Of a DNA stretch of 64,000 bases, positions 47,352 through 56,040 are shown in pieces (position 1 is the stretch's first letter; each line of letters starts with the position of its first letter). The DNA is taken from NCBI RefSeq assembly GCF_000411455.1, contig NZ_KE150458.1:446876-510875 (forward strand), given 5' to 3'. This DNA comes from Microbacterium sp. oral taxon 186 str. F0373. GTDB lineage: Bacteria; Actinomycetota; Actinomycetes; Actinomycetales; Microbacteriaceae. The position numbers and the translations under genes were made by a program. The notes below the pieces were generated by a model, which saw nothing but the letters and a program-made list of their open reading frames with translations, was not told the origin of the DNA and made no database searches.

Positions 47352-49861
47352 CGAGCATCGCCAACGTGCCCCGACGACGGGCCCTCACGGCCGCACGAAC
47401 GGCCGTGTCGATGCTGCGCGCGCAGCCGTTCAGCATCGGCACGGCCACGGCCGTGCTCGTCCTGGGTATGCTGCAGCACTCGCTGTTCGCCACCCCGGTA
47501 GATCTGCTGCGGCAGACGGCGACGGGTTTCGAACCCGTCGCCGAGCAGGGCCAGTGGTGGACTCTCCTGACCTGGACGCTGTTCGCTCCTGACACGGCCA
47601 CGCTTGCCGTCGACGTCGCCGCTATCCTGGTGCTGCTCGGCGCCGCCGAGCGGCTGCTGGGCACATGGCGCACCGCTCTCGCCTACGTTGTCACGGGTGT
47701 CGCCGGCGCCGTCGCCGGGATCTCGTTGCAGCTGCTCGGCAGCGGGTCGGGCGAGTTCTGGACACGCAGCACGGTGGAATCCATCGGACTGAATCCCCTG
47801 GCACCGATCGCGGGCGCACTGATGGCTGCGAGCGGATCAGCGAGTGCTCTGTGGCGGCGTCGTATCCGGGTACTGACCCTGATGCTCGCTCTCGTGCTGC
47901 TGCTGTACTCCGGACAGCCCACGGACCTCTACCTGCTGCTGTCCGCTGTGGGCGGACTGGCGTTGGGGGTAGTGCTGCGCCGCGAGAAGAAGATTCTGCG
48001 TTGGGTTCGTGGCTCGCAGCACGAGATCCGGGTGATGATGGCCACTGTCGTGGCCATCACTGCCGCCGGCCCGGTCGTCGCACTGGCCACGGGTTCGCAC
48101 TTCGGCCCGCTCGCCCCGATCGCGCAGTTGTTGCTGGAGCAGGCCCCGCACATGCCCGAGCTGGCACGCTGCGAGGCGCTGCATGTGACCGACTCGTGCG
48201 TGCGCGTGCTGACACTCGAGCGTGCCGCGAACCCGGGCGCTGTCGTGGTATCGGCGGCGCCGCTGATCCTGCTTCTCGTGGCGGCATACGGGATGCTGCG
48301 GGGGCGGCGCTTTGCGGTAGGGGTCGCTGCGGTCGTGAATCTGCTGCTGGGCGCGCTCGGCCTGTTCTACTTCGGGATCCTGCCAGTATCGGGACTGCCC
48401 TTTGTGATTGCGGCTCCCACCGGCACGCACTGGGAGGTCACGCTCGGGCTGAGCCTCGCGACCCTTATCCCACTGGGGCTCGGGATCGCCCTCATCCTGC
48501 TGCGCGGGAACTTCCGCGTGCTGCCCTCCCGACGGCACACGAGAGTCTTCCTTGTCGTGGTGTCGGGGGTGGCCGTCGTCCTCACCGCCGCCTACATCGT
48601 CGGCGGGCTGGCACTGCACGATACCGCGTTCACCCGTGCCGTCGGCCTCCGGACGCTCCTCGGCGACGTGCTCGAACGATTCATACCCATCGGGTTCCTG
48701 CGTCACGAGAGCGTCGAGTTCCTCCCCACCACGCCGATGGGGGCCTTGCTGTATTTCGGCATCGGTCCTGCGTTCTGGGTGGTCCTGGTCGGCGCGACGG
48801 TGTGGGTGCTGGGTGAGCAGCGGAGCCGGAAGCCGCAGGGCACCATGGCGCAGGTGCGACAGCGCTTGAACGAGGGGGGTGGCGATAGCCTCTCGTTCCT
48901 CGCGACCTGGCCTGGCAACGCGCACTGGTTCGATCCGTTGAGCCGTGCCGTGATCACCTATCGCGTCGTCGGCCGGGTAGCCCTCACCATCGGCGGTCCC
49001 TTCAGCGTGACGGGCTCGAAGGAGCCGGCGCTGAGCCGCTTCGCCCAATTCTGCACCGACAACGGCTGGCTGCCCGTCTTCTACAGCATCGACAGCAAGC
49101 ATGAGGGCTTCTTCCGATCCATCGGCTGGCACACCATGGTGATCGCGGAGGAAACGGTGCTGCGTCCCGCGACATTCGAGATGGCGGGGAAGAAGTGGCA
49201 GGACGTGCGGACCTCCATCAACCGGGCCCAGCGGGCGGGCGTCCGCGCCGTGTGGACCAGTTATGCGGCGCTGCCGCTTGCGCATGCGACGCAGCTGACC
49301 GAGATTTCTGAGCAGTGGATGGCCAGCAAGGGACTACCGGAGATGGGATTCACCCTCGGGGGCATCGATGAGCTGCGCGATCCCGCCGTCCGTCTCATGG
49401 TGGCGCTGGGCGAGGACGGAGTGGTGCACGGTGTCACCAGCTGGTTGCCGACCTTTCGTGACGCACGGGTGATCGGCTGGACCCTGGACTTCATGCGTCG
49501 CAGACCCGACAGCTTCAACGGTGTCATGGAGTTCCTGATCGCCGAGACCGCCCTGCGGATGAGAGATGAGAACGTCGAGTTCCTGAGCCTATCTGGGGCA
49601 CCGTTGGCGCACACCGCTGCGACCGTGCCGGACGGCGGCATCGAGCGGATCCTCGACTACATCAGTGGCACCCTGGAACCCGCCTACGGATTCCGTTCGC
49701 TGCTGAACTTCAAGCGCAAGTTCCAGCCCGAGTTCCACCCACTGGTGATGGCGTATCCCGACCCCGCCGCGCTGCCGGTGATCGGGCTGGCCTTGACCCG
49801 AGCGTACCTGCCGCGCCTGTCGCTGAAGAATGCGGCCGCGCTCGCGCGCGGCAAGATCTGA
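47348..49861 (+). CDS. MprF-like aminoacyl-phosphatidylglycerol synthase with a rhomboid-like N-terminus
   Basis: 837 residues. The C-terminal part (about 490-830) is the DUF2156/LPG-synthase domain that transfers an amino acid from tRNA to phosphatidylglycerol: NAHWFDPLSRAVITYRV, LSLSGAPLAH and YGFRSLLNFKRKFQPEF are recognisable. The N-terminal 480 residues hold about 12 membrane segments. The first six (QWWTLLTWTLFAPDTATLA and following) look like a rhomboid fold, but I see no GxSG/H protease dyad. Such lipids protect against cationic peptides. Lysine versus alanine specificity is not readable. Coupled to the upstream hydrolase gene. Confidence 0.85.
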   Translation: MTSIANVPRRRALTAARTAVSMLRAQPFSIGTATAVLVLGMLQHSLFATPVDLLRQTATGFEPVAEQGQWWTLLTWTLFAPDTATLAVDVAAILVLLGAAERLLGTWRTALAYVVTGVAGAVAGISLQLLGSGSGEFWTRSTVESIGLNPLAPIAGALMAASGSASALWRRRIRVLTLMLALVLLLYSGQPTDLYLLLSAVGGLALGVVLRREKKILRWVRGSQHEIRVMMATVVAITAAGPVVALATGSHFGPLAPIAQLLLEQAPHMPELARCEALHVTDSCVRVLTLERAANPGAVVVSAAPLILLLVAAYGMLRGRRFAVGVAAVVNLLLGALGLFYFGILPVSGLPFVIAAPTGTHWEVTLGLSLATLIPLGLGIALILLRGNFRVLPSRRHTRVFLVVVSGVAVVLTAAYIVGGLALHDTAFTRAVGLRTLLGDVLERFIPIGFLRHESVEFLPTTPMGALLYFGIGPAFWVVLVGATVWVLGEQRSRKPQGTMAQVRQRLNEGGGDSLSFLATWPGNAHWFDPLSRAVITYRVVGRVALTIGGPFSVTGSKEPALSRFAQFCTDNGWLPVFYSIDSKHEGFFRSIGWHTMVIAEETVLRPATFEMAGKKWQDVRTSINRAQRAGVRAVWTSYAALPLAHATQLTEISEQWMASKGLPEMGFTLGGIDELRDPAVRLMVALGEDGVVHGVTSWLPTFRDARVIGWTLDFMRRRPDSFNGVMEFLIAETALRMRDENVEFLSLSGAPLAHTAATVPDGGIERILDYISGTLEPAYGFRSLLNFKRKFQPEFHPLVMAYPDPAALPVIGLALTRAYLPRLSLKNAAALARGKI

Positions 49862-49917
49862 ACGGGTTGCGGCGGCTTCCGCCGGGCGGCCTCGTTCACG
49901 GCATCTTGTCGAGTGGG

Positions 49918-49934
49918 CTTATCCCCGCCTTATC
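49918..49934 (+). promoter_or_regulatory. Direct-repeat operator upstream of the small secreted protein gene
   Basis: Two exact CTTATC copies start 11 bp apart (49,918 and 49,929), closely matching the operator at 45,865. It lies 57 nt before the start codon at 49,991, so activation by the same OmpR-type regulator is likely. Confidence 0.55.
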
Positions 49935-49990
49935 GGGCGATGTCATCCTTCGAGAGTTCACCACTCATCCACTGAATGAAGGAGACGGAC

Positions 49991-50275
49991 ATGAGCATGA
50001 GCCGCAAGAGAAAGATCCTGCTGACCTCGGTGATGGTCCTGGGCCTGTCGGGCCTGGGGATCGGTGCAGCGAACGCCGCCACGACGCCCGCCACGACGCC
50101 CCCGAGCCACAGTTCCACCACTGCCACCGAGCCCCCCTCCACCGAGGCCCCCGGGGCCGGCGAGACGCCGGAGAACTCTGCGACGGAGTCGACCGTCAGC
50201 GACGGCAACGACGGTGGTCATCAGGATCCGGAAGGCGTCGACGTGCAGAACGAGGGAGGTGCGAACGAGAAGTAA
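49991..50275 (+). CDS. Small secreted acidic Pro/Thr-rich protein
   Basis: 94 residues: a signal peptide (MSMSRKRKILLTSVMVLGL ... AANAA) with probable cleavage after ANA, then a low-complexity Thr/Pro/Glu-rich mature part of about 60 residues ending in DPEGVDVQNEGGANEK. No known domain. GGAG precedes the ATG at 49,991; an ATG at 49,976 lies before that site. Its promoter carries the CTTATC repeats shared with the aminoacyl-lipid operon, which suggests a job at the envelope under the same stress. It converges on the kinase gene of system 2. Confidence 0.7.
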   Translation: MSMSRKRKILLTSVMVLGLSGLGIGAANAATTPATTPPSHSSTTATEPPSTEAPGAGETPENSATESTVSDGNDGGHQDPEGVDVQNEGGANEK

Positions 50276-50386
50276 CCTCGTCGACTGCGAAGGGGGCGCC
50301 CGGGCTGGGCGTCCCCTTCCCGCGCTATTGGGACCTTCCGGCGCGGCGGCGGATGCCCACGACATCGCCCCGAGGAGATCCGACTG

Positions 50387-51337
50387 TCACCGTTCGGGCG
50401 GAGCAGGGAACAGGAGGTCAAAGGTCGAGCCGGCACCGGGGGCCGAGGTGATGCGAATGCTCCCGCCATGCGTGTGCATGATTCGCTCGACCACGGAAAG
50501 CCCGAGCCCGTGACCGGTGGAAGAACGTACGTCCTGGCTGCGCCAGAATCGCTCGGTCGCATGCTCGACCTCGTCCGGAGTCATTCCGCGGCCGGTGTCG
50601 GTGATCGCGACGACGGTGGTGTGCGCATTGGCGGTGACCGTCACGGTGATCGTTCCCTCGTCAGGGGTGAACTTGATCGCGTTCTCGAGAACGTTCGATA
50701 TCGCGCGCACGAGAAGCGCGGGGATGCCGTGCACCGTCACGCCCGGAGCCGACCGGACCGTGAGGCTCTGACGCCGCACACTGTGTTCAGTGGAGCGGAT
50801 CGCATCCCGGATCACCGTGTCGATCGGGACGGCGACGAACCGTGAGCGAAGCTCGGCCGGCGCTTCCTGAGCGAGCAGGAGCAGATCTTCGGTGAGATCG
50901 ACGAGCACCTGGGTGGCGTCGAGCGTTGATGAGATCGACTGCCGGTACTGGTCCGCGGTGCGCTTTCGCAGGAGAGCGAGTTCGAGCTCGCCTCGGATGA
51001 CTGTCAAGGGGCTCCTGAGTTCGTGGGATGCGTCGTCGATGAAGCGTTGCTGCCGTTCGACGCTGCGCCGCAGCGGCGCCAATGCGGCGCGGGCCATCCA
51101 GTAGCTGGTGAACGGCACGATCACACACAGCGCACAGAACCCGGCGATCAACGCGGTTCGCAGATGCGAGAACCCCAATTCGACGGGGTTTGCTGCCGCG
51201 GGCCCGTCCTGAGTCGCCACGTCCAGATCGAAGGTCCAGGTGACGAACCAGTAGATCCCGACCGCTACCGCCCCGAAGAGGACGAGCTGGATGAGAGTGT
51301 AGATGACCGTCAGTCGTCGTACGGCAGACGCGAACAT
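50387..51337 (-). CDS. Sensor histidine kinase, system 2
   Basis: 316 residues from ATG 51,337 (2 nt after the regulator stop, CGGAG upstream), or 322 from ATG 51,355. Two membrane segments (about 8-32 and 60-80) enclose a short outer loop of some 25 residues, so it may sense within the membrane rather than by a periplasmic domain. H box FIDDASHELRSPLTVI, N box SNVLENAIKFTP, G boxes DTGRGMTPDE and GHGLGLSVVERI. No clear HAMP domain. Operon with the upstream regulator. Confidence 0.9.
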   Translation of the reverse strand: MFASAVRRLTVIYTLIQLVLFGAVAVGIYWFVTWTFDLDVATQDGPAAANPVELGFSHLRTALIAGFCALCVIVPFTSYWMARAALAPLRRSVERQQRFIDDASHELRSPLTVIRGELELALLRKRTADQYRQSISSTLDATQVLVDLTEDLLLLAQEAPAELRSRFVAVPIDTVIRDAIRSTEHSVRRQSLTVRSAPGVTVHGIPALLVRAISNVLENAIKFTPDEGTITVTVTANAHTTVVAITDTGRGMTPDEVEHATERFWRSQDVRSSTGHGLGLSVVERIMHTHGGSIRITSAPGAGSTFDLLFPAPPER

Positions 51338-51338
51338 C

Positions 51339-52034
51339 TCACGGCTCCGAGTCATCTGCGGGCATGATGATGTACCCCGATCCGCGACGAGTCTCGATGA
51401 TGTCGTCCTCGCCGGGAAGGTTGAGCTTCTTCCGCAGGTAACGGACGTAGGTCTGCACGACGTTGCTGAAGCCGATGTAGTTGCTGTCCCAGGCATGGTC
51501 GATCAGCTCACTCGAGCTGATGACGGTCCCGGCGTTGCGCATCAGGTAGTCGAGGACGGCGTACTCCTTCGCGGTCAACGGGATGCTGCGTCCGGACCGG
51601 TGCGCGGTGCGAGTTGCAGGATCGAGTTGTATCCCTCCGCGTGCGCGGAGCATGGGGGGTGCCACTCGGGGTGAACGACGCAGCAGGGCCCGGACTCTCG
51701 CAGCGAGTTCGTCAAGATGAAACGGTTTGGCCAGGTAGTCGTCCGCACCACCGTCGAGGGCGCCGACTTTGGATGCGACGGAGTCGAGGGCGGTGAGCAT
51801 CAGGATCGGCGTGTGCGGCCTCAGCTGTCGCAGCCGCGCGCATACCTCGATGCCCCCTCGCGGGTGGCCGGGCAGCATGATGTCCAGGATTGCCAGGTCG
51901 TAGACCTCGAGCTCGATCGCTTCGATCCCCGACTCCACAGAGTCGGCGTGATCGACGGCGTACCCGTTCTCGGCGAGGGCGCGAACGAGAATGCTGGCGA
52001 TTCGGATGTCGTCCTCAACGATGAGCAGCTTCAT
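51339..52034 (-). CDS. OmpR/PhoB-family response regulator, system 2
   Basis: 231 residues. Phospho-acceptor Asp in LAILDIMLPGHPRGG, which carries two or three extra residues after the PG compared with most regulators; Lys in YLAKPFHLDEL. The winged helix has LTAKEYAVLDYLMRN and FSNVVQTYVRYLRKKL. The genes for an ABC exporter and an exported protein lie 106 nt upstream on the same strand, so that operon is the probable target or partner. Confidence 0.92.
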   Translation of the reverse strand: MKLLIVEDDIRIASILVRALAENGYAVDHADSVESGIEAIELEVYDLAILDIMLPGHPRGGIEVCARLRQLRPHTPILMLTALDSVASKVGALDGGADDYLAKPFHLDELAARVRALLRRSPRVAPPMLRARGGIQLDPATRTAHRSGRSIPLTAKEYAVLDYLMRNAGTVISSSELIDHAWDSNYIGFSNVVQTYVRYLRKKLNLPGEDDIIETRRGSGYIIMPADDSEP

Positions 52035-52140
52035 GATCGGGTTGAGCGCATCTTCCTGTCCCCGTCCGGTTGACGTATGACTGTAGTCGATCTGCCTTTC
52101 GGCACGTGTGCCCGCTCCGACGGCGTCGTGGGGTTTCTCG

Positions 52141-52725
52141 TCACCCGCCGACGACTTCTCCGGTCCCTGCGCCCTTGGTTGCGGAGCCTTTCGCGATGGC
52201 CGCGTCCTTGGCGCTGACCTGGATCGCGAAGTCGACCTTGTTCGTTGAGCTGCGATAAATGCTGTACCGGTTCTCTGCGTAGTGGTGCGGCCCCTTCTCG
52301 TTGTCGAAGTAGATGGTCGTGGTCGCTCCTGCCGGGAGCGTGAGGTCCGTCAAGGGCAGGTAGTAGGACTCGGACGCGTGCGTGGTGGCATCCGTCATCG
52401 TGTAGAAGACTTCGAACCCGTTGAGCGTCTTCGTGGACGAGTTCTTCAGAGTGATCTGCAGCCGGTCCCCGATCGCTTGCTTGGTCGACGGGTCCACGTT
52501 GTTCTCGGCCAATGCGTTCTCGATCGACAAGCCAGGCAGCGTGCTGGTGTTCTGGATCGGGTTGGTCTGGACGGGCAGTAGTGAGGATGCGGTGCCCGGG
52601 GACGCGGTCTGAGTGGGCGACCCGTTCGATGCGGTCGGCACTTGGGCGGCGATGTTGACGCCGACGATCACTGCCGCGATTGCCGCGGCGACGACGATGA
52701 TGGCGATGAGGGCTTTTCGGTTCAT
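52141..52725 (-). CDS. Exported/membrane-anchored protein of the ABC cluster, unknown function
   Basis: 194 residues with an N-terminal hydrophobic segment (KALIAIIVVAAAIAAVIVGV), a Ser/Thr-rich linker and a C-terminal beta-rich domain (RLQITLKNSSTKTLNGFEVF ... LPAGATTTIYFDN) that looks like an immunoglobulin-like or FxLYD-type fold. Its start overlaps the stop of the permease gene by 4 nt. It probably works outside the membrane with the ABC transporter; no function is known to me. Confidence 0.75.
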   Translation of the reverse strand: MNRKALIAIIVVAAAIAAVIVGVNIAAQVPTASNGSPTQTASPGTASSLLPVQTNPIQNTSTLPGLSIENALAENNVDPSTKQAIGDRLQITLKNSSTKTLNGFEVFYTMTDATTHASESYYLPLTDLTLPAGATTTIYFDNEKGPHHYAENRYSIYRSSTNKVDFAIQVSAKDAAIAKGSATKGAGTGEVVGG

Positions 52726-53693
52726 GGGAGCTTCCTTCTCAAAGTGCGCCGGGTGGTGGCGAGCATGGCGAAGACGACGGAGGCGACGCTCGCTGCCGTC
52801 AGGGTGATGGCGTAGGGGAACATGTCCGCCCAGATGCTGCCGAGCGGCTGCTGGTTGTATTGCTGCTTGATTCCGGTGAAGGCGAACGACAGGCGTTCGA
52901 AGTGCTTCTCGATCGAGGACACCTCGATCCCGTTGCGGATCGTGTCGAACCCGGTGAAGTGCGCCATGACGGTGAGCTCGTCCGCCTTCTTGATCTGGAG
53001 AGACGCGAACAATCCGCCAGGCACCTGGTTGTCGGGATCCATGGTGTCCCCGATCTGGGGCATGATCAGCACCACGACGAGCCAGACGACGAGTCCGACG
53101 ATCAGCCCAGCGCTGAGCTGACGTGACAGCGCCGTGATACCGACCGACAGGGCGCTCCAGAAGACCAGATAGAACCACGCCACGACGGCAACGATGAGGA
53201 CGCGGACGAGATCGGAACCGGACAGCGCAGCACCGCCGACCGTTGCGACCGCCGCGACCGAGACGAGACTGATCGCGGCGACGACGACCATCCAGACGAA
53301 CGACAGCGCGATGAGCTTGCCGCCGGCCATCGAGAATCGACGTAGCGGACGCGTGAGAATGAGATCGAGCGTGCCCCGGTACTTCTCTTTGGCGACGGTG
53401 CCGTATCCGAGTACGACCGCCAGCAGGGCACCCAAGATCTCGACGTACTCGATGCCCCCACGAAGCAGCTGCAAGGGGAACAGCTGCGGTGCCGCGGGGA
53501 CGGCGGTGCTGTTCGAGCTCGACAGCTGGCTGACGTACTGGTGATACGCATCGAGTTGTCCGTGGAAGTCCGCGGAGCCGATCAGCACCGAGATGACGAT
53601 ACTGATGGTGAGGAAGCCCAACAGAACGCCCAAGAGCGGATCGCGCCGAAGATCGAGGACTTCCTTGGATGCGACGGCGAACAGGTCAGTCAT
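52722..53693 (-). CDS. ABC-2-type permease (NosY-like), second subunit
   Basis: 323 residues with about six membrane segments and one large extracytoplasmic loop after the first segment (residues 40-75). TVAKEKYRGTLDLILTRPLRR after the second segment is the conserved cytoplasmic loop of NosY/GldF-type permeases. It overlaps its neighbours at both ends (8 nt with the first permease, 4 nt with the exported protein), so all subunits are made together. Confidence 0.85.
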   Translation of the reverse strand: MTDLFAVASKEVLDLRRDPLLGVLLGFLTISIVISVLIGSADFHGQLDAYHQYVSQLSSSNSTAVPAAPQLFPLQLLRGGIEYVEILGALLAVVLGYGTVAKEKYRGTLDLILTRPLRRFSMAGGKLIALSFVWMVVVAAISLVSVAAVATVGGAALSGSDLVRVLIVAVVAWFYLVFWSALSVGITALSRQLSAGLIVGLVVWLVVVLIMPQIGDTMDPDNQVPGGLFASLQIKKADELTVMAHFTGFDTIRNGIEVSSIEKHFERLSFAFTGIKQQYNQQPLGSIWADMFPYAITLTAASVASVVFAMLATTRRTLRRKLP

Positions 53694-54588
53694 TGAGTGC
53701 GCTCCTCATCCGTTCGCGGGTTGTTGTCGCCACTGCGAGGGCGAGGACGACGACGAAGACCGCGACCGCGATGACCCCCGGCACAGGGTCACCCGTGGTC
53801 GTCGCGTCTCGGAGCAGGATGGCGGAAGCATGCTTGAACTGTTCGGTCACCGCGAACGGGCCGGTGACCAGGTTGATGGCGTCGAACACCCCGCCTGTGG
53901 GTGCCGGGACGGAGGGCACCGGGTTCAGCAACGCCACCGGACGGGCGGCTGTGCCCAGCTGCGGGAGAACGAACGTGATGAAGCTCCAGATTACGAAGGG
54001 GATCAGCAATGCTGTCGTCTCCTTCTTGCTGTAGATCCCCGAGATCATGCCGAGCACGCAGAAGCCGGTCAGCAGTAGCCAGGACAGCGCGGCGAACAAG
54101 ATGAGACGCACGGTCGAATCCAACTCCAGCGGACCTCCGGAGATCGCGGAGATGCTCACCCAACTGACGACTGTGCTGAGCGCGACCACGGACGCGATCA
54201 CGACGCTCAATGCCGCGAGCTGGCCCAGGAGACGTGCGACGGGATTCGTCGGGCGGCTCAGGACCAGGTTGTAGGTGGTCGCCTTTCTGTCGCGCAGCGT
54301 CGCCTGGACTCCGAGCACGATGGCCATGAGAGCGCCGATGAGGACGACGTAGATCACGGAATTGTGCGCATAGTAGAGCGGTGACGTCCCATCGAAAGGA
54401 TTCGGCGCGGACGTGAGCCCGGACGCAGTGATCTGCTGGTACACGGCGGTCACGGTGCTGCGGGCGCTCCATCCGATGACCGCTGACAATGACACCATCC
54501 CGAGGAACACGAACAGCAGCAGCTGCGGCATCCGGGCTCGCCTCGTGCACAGCAGCTCGTGCTCGAAGGATGCGGCGAAGCCGGTCAT
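53686..54588 (-). CDS. ABC-2-type permease, first subunit
   Basis: 300 residues, about six membrane segments. The cytoplasmic loop LRDRKATTYNLVLSRPTNPV corresponds to the one in the partner permease, so the two are paralogues forming a heterodimer. Its start overlaps the ATPase stop by 4 nt. Confidence 0.85.
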   Translation of the reverse strand: MTGFAASFEHELLCTRRARMPQLLLFVFLGMVSLSAVIGWSARSTVTAVYQQITASGLTSAPNPFDGTSPLYYAHNSVIYVVLIGALMAIVLGVQATLRDRKATTYNLVLSRPTNPVARLLGQLAALSVVIASVVALSTVVSWVSISAISGGPLELDSTVRLILFAALSWLLLTGFCVLGMISGIYSKKETTALLIPFVIWSFITFVLPQLGTAARPVALLNPVPSVPAPTGGVFDAINLVTGPFAVTEQFKHASAILLRDATTTGDPVPGVIAVAVFVVVLALAVATTTRERMRSALND

Positions 54589-55322
54589 CGGATCGGCGGG
54601 GACTCGAGGGTGAAGTACAGGGCCTCGAGCGAGTCGTCCCCCGGGTACGCGTCCCGTGTCGCCGCGATCGTGCCGTTGTGCACCAGCGTCCCGTTGCGCA
54701 GGATCCCGATGCTGGTGCAGGTCTTGGTCACTTCCGACAAGAGATGCGTGTTCATGAAGATCGTCATCCCGTACTCGCTGTTGAGTTTGGAGATGGTGTC
54801 TCGGAGCCCCCGCACGCCTTCGGGATCGAGCCCAGACGTGGGTTCGTCCAGGAACAGCACTGTCGGGGCGTGCAGGATCGCCTGTGCGATACCGATCCGC
54901 TGGCGCATCCCTTTGCTGAACCCGCCGACGCGGCGATCCTCCACACCGCCGAAGTCGAGGAAGTCGAGGACCTCGGAAATACGCGGATCCGGTCTCCGCA
55001 ACCCGGAGAGGCGTCCGAAGAACCGCAAATTCTCCCTGACGGTGAGGTGGTCGTAGAACTGCACGTTCTCGGGAAGGTAGCCGATCGACCGCCGCACCTC
55101 ACCGGCCTGGGTGGCGACGTCGTGCCCGTTCACCAGCGCGGCCCCCGCGCTGGGCGGTATCAGCGTCGTGAGGACGCTGACGGTGGTCGTCTTTCCGGCG
55201 CCGTTGTGTCCGAGGAGCCCGAAGATCTCACCCCGCGGAATCTGCAGTGACAGATCGCGCAGCGCATCCCGGGTCCCGTAGGACACGCTCAGATGCTGCG
55301 TCTGAATGGCGAAATCAGTCAT
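54585..55322 (-). CDS. ABC transporter ATP-binding protein
   Basis: 245 residues. Walker A LLGHNGAGKTTTV, signature FSKGMRQRIGIAQA, Walker B PTVLFLDEPTSGLDPEG and H-loop TIFMNTHLLSE are intact. The type is that of NosF/CcmA-like drug or lipid exporters. It is the first gene of the operon ATPase - permease - permease - exported protein; the cargo is unknown. The region upstream (55,323-55,389) holds its promoter and then transposon debris. Confidence 0.9.
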   Translation of the reverse strand: MTDFAIQTQHLSVSYGTRDALRDLSLQIPRGEIFGLLGHNGAGKTTTVSVLTTLIPPSAGAALVNGHDVATQAGEVRRSIGYLPENVQFYDHLTVRENLRFFGRLSGLRRPDPRISEVLDFLDFGGVEDRRVGGFSKGMRQRIGIAQAILHAPTVLFLDEPTSGLDPEGVRGLRDTISKLNSEYGMTIFMNTHLLSEVTKTCTSIGILRNGTLVHNGTIAATRDAYPGDDSLEALYFTLESPPIR

Positions 55323-55389
55323 GCCTGCGACGTTATGCGGGGCAACGTGAGATGAGAGTGAGAGAGCGAATCCATCCCCGGACTCTTAC

Positions 55390-55624
55390 CCAAGCCAGGC
55401 CAGCACCGTAGCTGCCGGTCGACTCGATCGCCCACGCGCGTCGTTCGTCGACCGTGAGCGTCTTGGCCCACCTGAGCGCTTGACCGTACCCTCGTCGCGT
55501 CGCGGGAAACGTCGCCGACGCTAGTTCACCCTGCCGTGGTGACGCTGACGACGGCCGCTGTCACCCGGTCGCGATCCGGATCAACGCCGATCACATGGTC
55601 GACGAGCTCTGCAAGAGCAGCCAT
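55390..55624 (-). pseudogene. N-terminal fragment of an IS110-type transposase, frameshifted
   Basis: Reading leftwards from ATG 55,622-55,624 gives DHVIGVDPDRDRVTAAVV, the start of the DEDD domain of IS110 transposases. After TTAG a stop is met in frame, but a one-base shift continues with ASATFPATRRGYGQALRWAK and RRAWAIESTGSYGAGLAWV. The rest of the protein is gone. This relic fills much of the 435-nt space between the ABC operon and the next transposase fragment. Confidence 0.65.
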
Positions 55625-55757
55625 TTCTCTACCTCTTCCTCTTCGATGGGTCCACCGCCGGAGGGATCGAGGCAGGACTGTGACGGGTCACCCGAAGGGA
55701 CAAGCTCCTAATCAAGCCATCTGAAGTCGGCGGTGCGGCCGGCGGACATATCTCCAA

Positions 55758-56033
55758 ATGAGGACACCCGGAGGGTCGGTCATTCTGCGGGTCACACCAG
55801 CCGACACCACCTTGCCGCGCAGCATGCCGCAAGTGTCACAATCGTTCTGGTCACTACTGCAGACGAACGTGCTCAACCAGCAGCGGTGGACGAGCCGGCA
55901 GGAGCTGCGGCTGGCCATCGTGGTCTGGATCGAACGGAAGTACCACCGCCAGCGAGCCCAGGACACCCTCGGCGGCTTGACGCCCATCGAGTTCGAAGCC
56001 AAGCTAGCCGAGCCGCTCACACTCGCGGCCTAA
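55758..56033 (+). pseudogene. C-terminal fragment of an IS3-type transposase
   Basis: The last 60 codons (SFWSLLQTNVLNQ, RLAIVVWIERKYHRQRAQDT, LGGLTPIEFEAKLAEP) match the C-terminal end of IS3-type integrases. The preceding 30 codons do not look like transposase and there is no DDE core. It belongs to neither of the two complete IS elements in this window. Confidence 0.7.
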
Positions 56034-56040
56034 ACCGAAC

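Noticed and set aside
55536..55724. Short plus-strand open frame (62 codons) between the ABC operon and the transposase fragment
   Set aside because: The same DNA reads as an IS110 transposase N-terminus on the minus strand, and the plus-strand frame has no start signal or recognisable domain.
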